A stretch of DNA of 64,000 nucleotides, taken from positions 62,001-126,000 of the forward strand of contig CBFIHZ010000004.1 in assembly GCA_965662545.1 (NCBI GenBank), given 5' to 3'. Positions 61,119-64,000 of this stretch are shown one piece after another. The notes under the pieces are model-generated. The model ran no database searches. It was not told the DNA's origin and saw nothing but the letters and a program-made list of their open reading frames with translations. This DNA comes from CPC320 sp002684375 (GTDB taxonomy: Bacteria > Pseudomonadota > Alphaproteobacteria > Rhodobacterales > Rhodobacteraceae). A program made the translations under genes and the position numbers. Position 1 is the stretch's first letter. Each line of letters begins with the position of its first letter.

Positions 61119-62055
61119 GTGTCAGAATTGGATATAGCAGGCGGGAAAAGCGGTCGTTTAATGCCCCCTCAAGAGGCGATAAACAGGCCGGTGACCCAAA
61201 CGTGTTGGTCGGGCGATGTCACTGCCGAGTCTTTGGTCGGTGGAATTACCAATCACGATATTCTGGTTCGTGATCAAAATAAAAATATGGTGTGCGGCTT
61301 GGTCAAGATATCCCCAAGCATATGGTGATGCGGTAGAATGAATTGGCAACCAGCCGCGCGGCACAGGCCGCTGGTGTCTCGCCTGCTGTGGTACATTCCG
61401 AGCCGGCGCTGATGGTGCTTGAGTATATCGACAGCACCCCACTTGCCGAAGCTGATTTGAGCGATGCGGCTACTCTGGGCCGTGTGATTGATTTAATCAA
61501 GCGCGCGCATGTGCGTATTCCTGAACATCTGCGCGGCCCGGCGCTGAGTTTTTCGGTCTTTCACATTTTGCGCGATTACGCCGCAACGCTGCGCGAGCAG
61601 GGCTCTGCGCATCACAAGCACGCCTCGGCGGATTGTCACAACACGCCGCTGCGTTAGAGCGCGCTGTTGGGGCGGTCGATCTGGTGCTTGGCCATAATGA
61701 CCTTTTGCCTGAAAACGTCCTGCGTGCCGGACAGAAGTACTGGTTGATTGATTGGGAATATGATGGCTTTAATTCGCCCTTGTTTGATTTGGGGGGACTG
61801 GCCAGCAATTGCGACCTCGTACGAGAGGCCGAAGCGATGATGTTGCAGTGCTATTTTGAAACCGTGCCGGACGCCGGTCTGTGGCGGCGCTATGAGGTGA
61901 TGAAATGCGCCTCTTTGCTGCGCGAAACTATGTGGAGCATGGTCAGTAAGATCACCTCACACATTGACTTTGATTATAGCGCCTATACGGCTGTGACCCT
62001 CGACCGCTTTGAGAACAGCTTTGCGCAATTCACCCAACAAGGAAATGTCTTATGA
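61119..62055 (+). pseudogene. Broken choline-kinase/APH-like phosphotransferase gene
   Basis: Pieces of one kinase are found in successive frames. 61210-61300 reads AESLVGGITNHDILVRDQNK (glycine-rich start of the kinase fold). 61343-61600 reads ATSRAAQAAGVSPAVVHSEP, MVLEYIDSTPLAEADLSD and AATLREQGSAHHK. 61640-62055 reads VLGHNDLLPENVLRAGQKYW, LIDWEYDGFNSPLFDLGGLA and CASLLRETMWSMVSKI. The catalytic HNDLLPEN and IDWEYDG motifs survive, but a frameshift near 61300, a stop (TAG at 61333) and another shift near 61620 break the gene. It is followed directly by an FAD-dependent demethylase-like gene, as in choline/betaine clusters of relatives. Confidence 0.85.
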
Positions 62056-64000
62056 CCAATTTTCCAAGCGCTGCCAGGCCGTCATTGTGGGTGGCGGGAT
62101 TGTGCGCTGCTCAACGGCCTATCACTTGTCGCGTCTGGGGTGGGATGTGGTGTTGCTTGAACGCGCCAAGCTGACCTCGGGCACAACCTTTCACGCTGCT
62201 GGTCTGGTGGGGCAATTGCGGTCTAGCGCCAATATTACCCAGTTGTTGGGCTATTCGGTTGATCTTTACAAGACGCTTGAACAAGAAACCGGGCAGGCGA
62301 CGGGCTGGAAGATGAACGGAGGCTTGCGTCTTGCGTGCAATCAAGAGCGCTGGACCGAGGTCAAACGCCAAGCCACAACTGCGCATTCCTTCGGGCTTGA
62401 TATGCAGCTGCTGACCCCACGTGAAGCGCAGGATCTCTGGCCTTTGATGGTTGTGGATGACGCGGTTGGTGCGGCATTTTTGCCCACAGATGGTCAAGCC
62501 AACCCCTCCGATATCCCCTTGTCACTGGCCAAGGGTGCACGGATGGCGGGGGCGCTGATATATGAGGATACCAAGGTCACAGGGATTGAGGTTGACAAGG
62601 GGGTGATCAAAGGGATCGAGACCTCTCAGGGGTATATCTCTTGCGGTGTGGTGATTGCCTGTTGTGGTCAGTGGACCCGCGACTTTGCCAGATGTGTTGG
62701 CGTGAATGTGCCGCTCGTGTCGGTGGAACACCAATATATGGTCACCGAACCTATCGCTGGTGTGTCGCCGGATATGCCTACTCTGCGCGATCCCGACAGG
62801 TTGACCTATTACAAGGAAGAAGTTGGCGGTCTGGTGATGGGTGGCTATGAGCCAAACCCGATTATGTGGGCCAAAAAGGGGCTTCCAAAGGGCTTTCACT
62901 ATCAGTTACTGGAAAGCAATTTTGACCATTTTGAACCGATAATGGAACAGGCGCTGGGGCGGGTTCCGGCTTTGCAAACGGCAGGTGTCAAGATGCTGAC
63001 CAATGGGCCGGAAAGTTTACGCCCGACGGTAATTTCATCTTGGGCGAAGCGCCTGAGTTGAAAAATTTTTACGTCCGCGCCGGCTTTAACGCCTATGGAA
63101 TTGCCGCTGGCGGCGGGGCGGGGATGGCGCTGGCCGAATGGGTGGCAAATGCTGGACCGCCCTATGATCTTTGGGCCGTCGATATAAGGCGTTTTGGCCG
63201 GCCGCATTTTGACACCGATTGGGTGCGTGCGCGCACGTATGAAGCTTATGGTAAGCATTACACAATGGCCTGGCCCGCAGAAGAGCATGACAGTGGATGT
63301 CCATGTCGGAAATCGCCACTATATGAAAGGCTAAAAGCGGATGGCGCAGTTTTTGGCGAAAAACTTGGCTGGGAACGGCCCAATTTGTATGCGGACCCTG
63401 ATGCGGCCGAGCAACAGCGTGATATCTATACGTTTGAACGCCCCAACTGGCATGCCGCAGTAGGCCGTGAGCACCGTGCTGCGCGCGAGGCCGCGGTGTT
63501 GTTTGATCAGACATTCTTGGGCAAGTTCGTGCTCAAGAAGCCGGATGCCGAGGCGGCGCTGAACTGGATTGCCGCCAATGATATGTCCAAACCCGTGGGG
63601 TCGCTGGTCTATACCCAGATGCTGAACGACCAAGGTGGTATTGAATGTGATCTTACCTGTGTGCGGATGGCTGAAAACGAATATTATAGTGTTACCGGCA
63701 CCGGCTTTGTAACGCATGATTTTGATCATATCAGTAAAAACATACCGGCTGGGATGAATGCACAATTGGTGGATGTGACCTCTGCCTATGCGGTTTTGTC
63801 ATTGTTTGGACCGAAGGCCCGCCCGATCCTGCAAGCGATCACCAGCGATGATATCAGCAATGACGTGCTGCCTTTTGGCGCGTCGAAAACCATCGACATT
63901 GCAGGCTGTCCGGTCTCAGCGCTTCGGGTCAGCTATGTTGGCGAACTGGGCTGGGAGTTACATCTGCCGACGGAATATGCAGCCGCTGTCTATGATGCGA
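62045..64000 (+). pseudogene. Dimethylglycine/sarcosine-dehydrogenase-like FAD protein with GcvT-type domain, frameshifted, runs off the right edge
   Basis: Residues to about 63018 lie in one frame (VIVGGGIVRCSTAYHLSRLG, LTSGTTFHAAGLVGQLRSSA and GLVMGGYEPNPIM). Then one base is missing: in the next frame PDGNFILGEAPELKNFYVRA continues the same protein, followed by a GcvT-like part (YERLKADGAVFGEKLGWERP, then DVTSAYAVLSLFGPKA). The family demethylates dimethylglycine or sarcosine and hands the methyl group to tetrahydrofolate. The third glycine of the FAD motif (G-x-G-x-x-G) is Arg. A second shift near 62078 is possible, since ATG 62052 gives a family-like MTNFPSAAR. Either a pseudogene or a draft with single-base errors. 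The 3' end lies outside. Confidence 0.8.

Overview
The window looks like a chromosome segment of a marine alphaproteobacterium of the Rhodobacterales (Roseobacter group). The evidence is the iscR-desulfurase-sufBCD-YIP1-sufS order, the hemB and Suf-associated membrane protein next to mfd, the Irr-type iron box, and several catabolic operons with ABC and TTT transporters. No rRNA or CRISPR array is present. One tRNA, tRNA-Arg(CCG), is visible.

Layout. 1-5.7 kb: start of hemB (minus strand), a small membrane protein, mfd, an HD-domain phosphohydrolase and an alpha/beta hydrolase. 5.7-13.3 kb: Fe-S cluster operon (iscR, type I desulfurase, sufB, sufC, sufD, two YIP1-like membrane proteins, sufS) behind a perfect ICE/Irr palindrome. 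It ends abruptly at a decayed tyrosine recombinase (13.6-13.95 kb). 14.1-21.6 kb: RpiR regulator divergent from a dipeptidase and a five-gene peptide ABC transporter, then tRNA-Arg. 22.7-28.2 kb: sparsely coding accessory stretch with a Sel1-repeat protein, a TPR-methyltransferase, an unknown membrane-anchored protein and a ruined agmatinase.

28.7-42.3 kb: the most interesting locus. A GAF/AAA+/Fis regulator that lacks GAFTGA is followed by tctB-tctA-tctC and then six catabolic genes: glutamine amidotransferase, cytochrome P450, glutamine-synthetase-like ligase, aldehyde dehydrogenase, AGXT2L-type phospho-lyase and APH-fold kinase. Together they suggest this route: amine, gamma-glutamylamide, hydroxylated amide, amino alcohol, phospho-amino-alcohol, aldehyde, acid. 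This combines known halves (the Ipu/Puu-type gamma-glutamyl pathway and the ethanolamine/hydroxylysine kinase-phospho-lyase route) in an arrangement I do not know as a described system.

42.4-48.2 kb: LysR regulator divergent from a cysteate sulfo-lyase/D-cysteine desulfhydrase-like enzyme and a betaine-type ABC transporter. 48.3-52 kb: small or unknown proteins, a MORN protein and a DUF2161 nuclease-fold protein. 52-59.4 kb: two divergent operons around a perfect palindrome. They encode a CoA-transferase/flavin-reductase fusion, an alpha/beta hydrolase, an aldehyde dehydrogenase, an LLM flavin monooxygenase, a CaiD-like hydratase and a carnitine-dehydrogenase-like enzyme. 59.7-64 kb: an exported FliL-domain protein, a broken choline-kinase-like gene and a frameshifted dimethylglycine-dehydrogenase-like gene that runs off the edge.

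All functional statements come from reading motifs and gene order. No database search was run.
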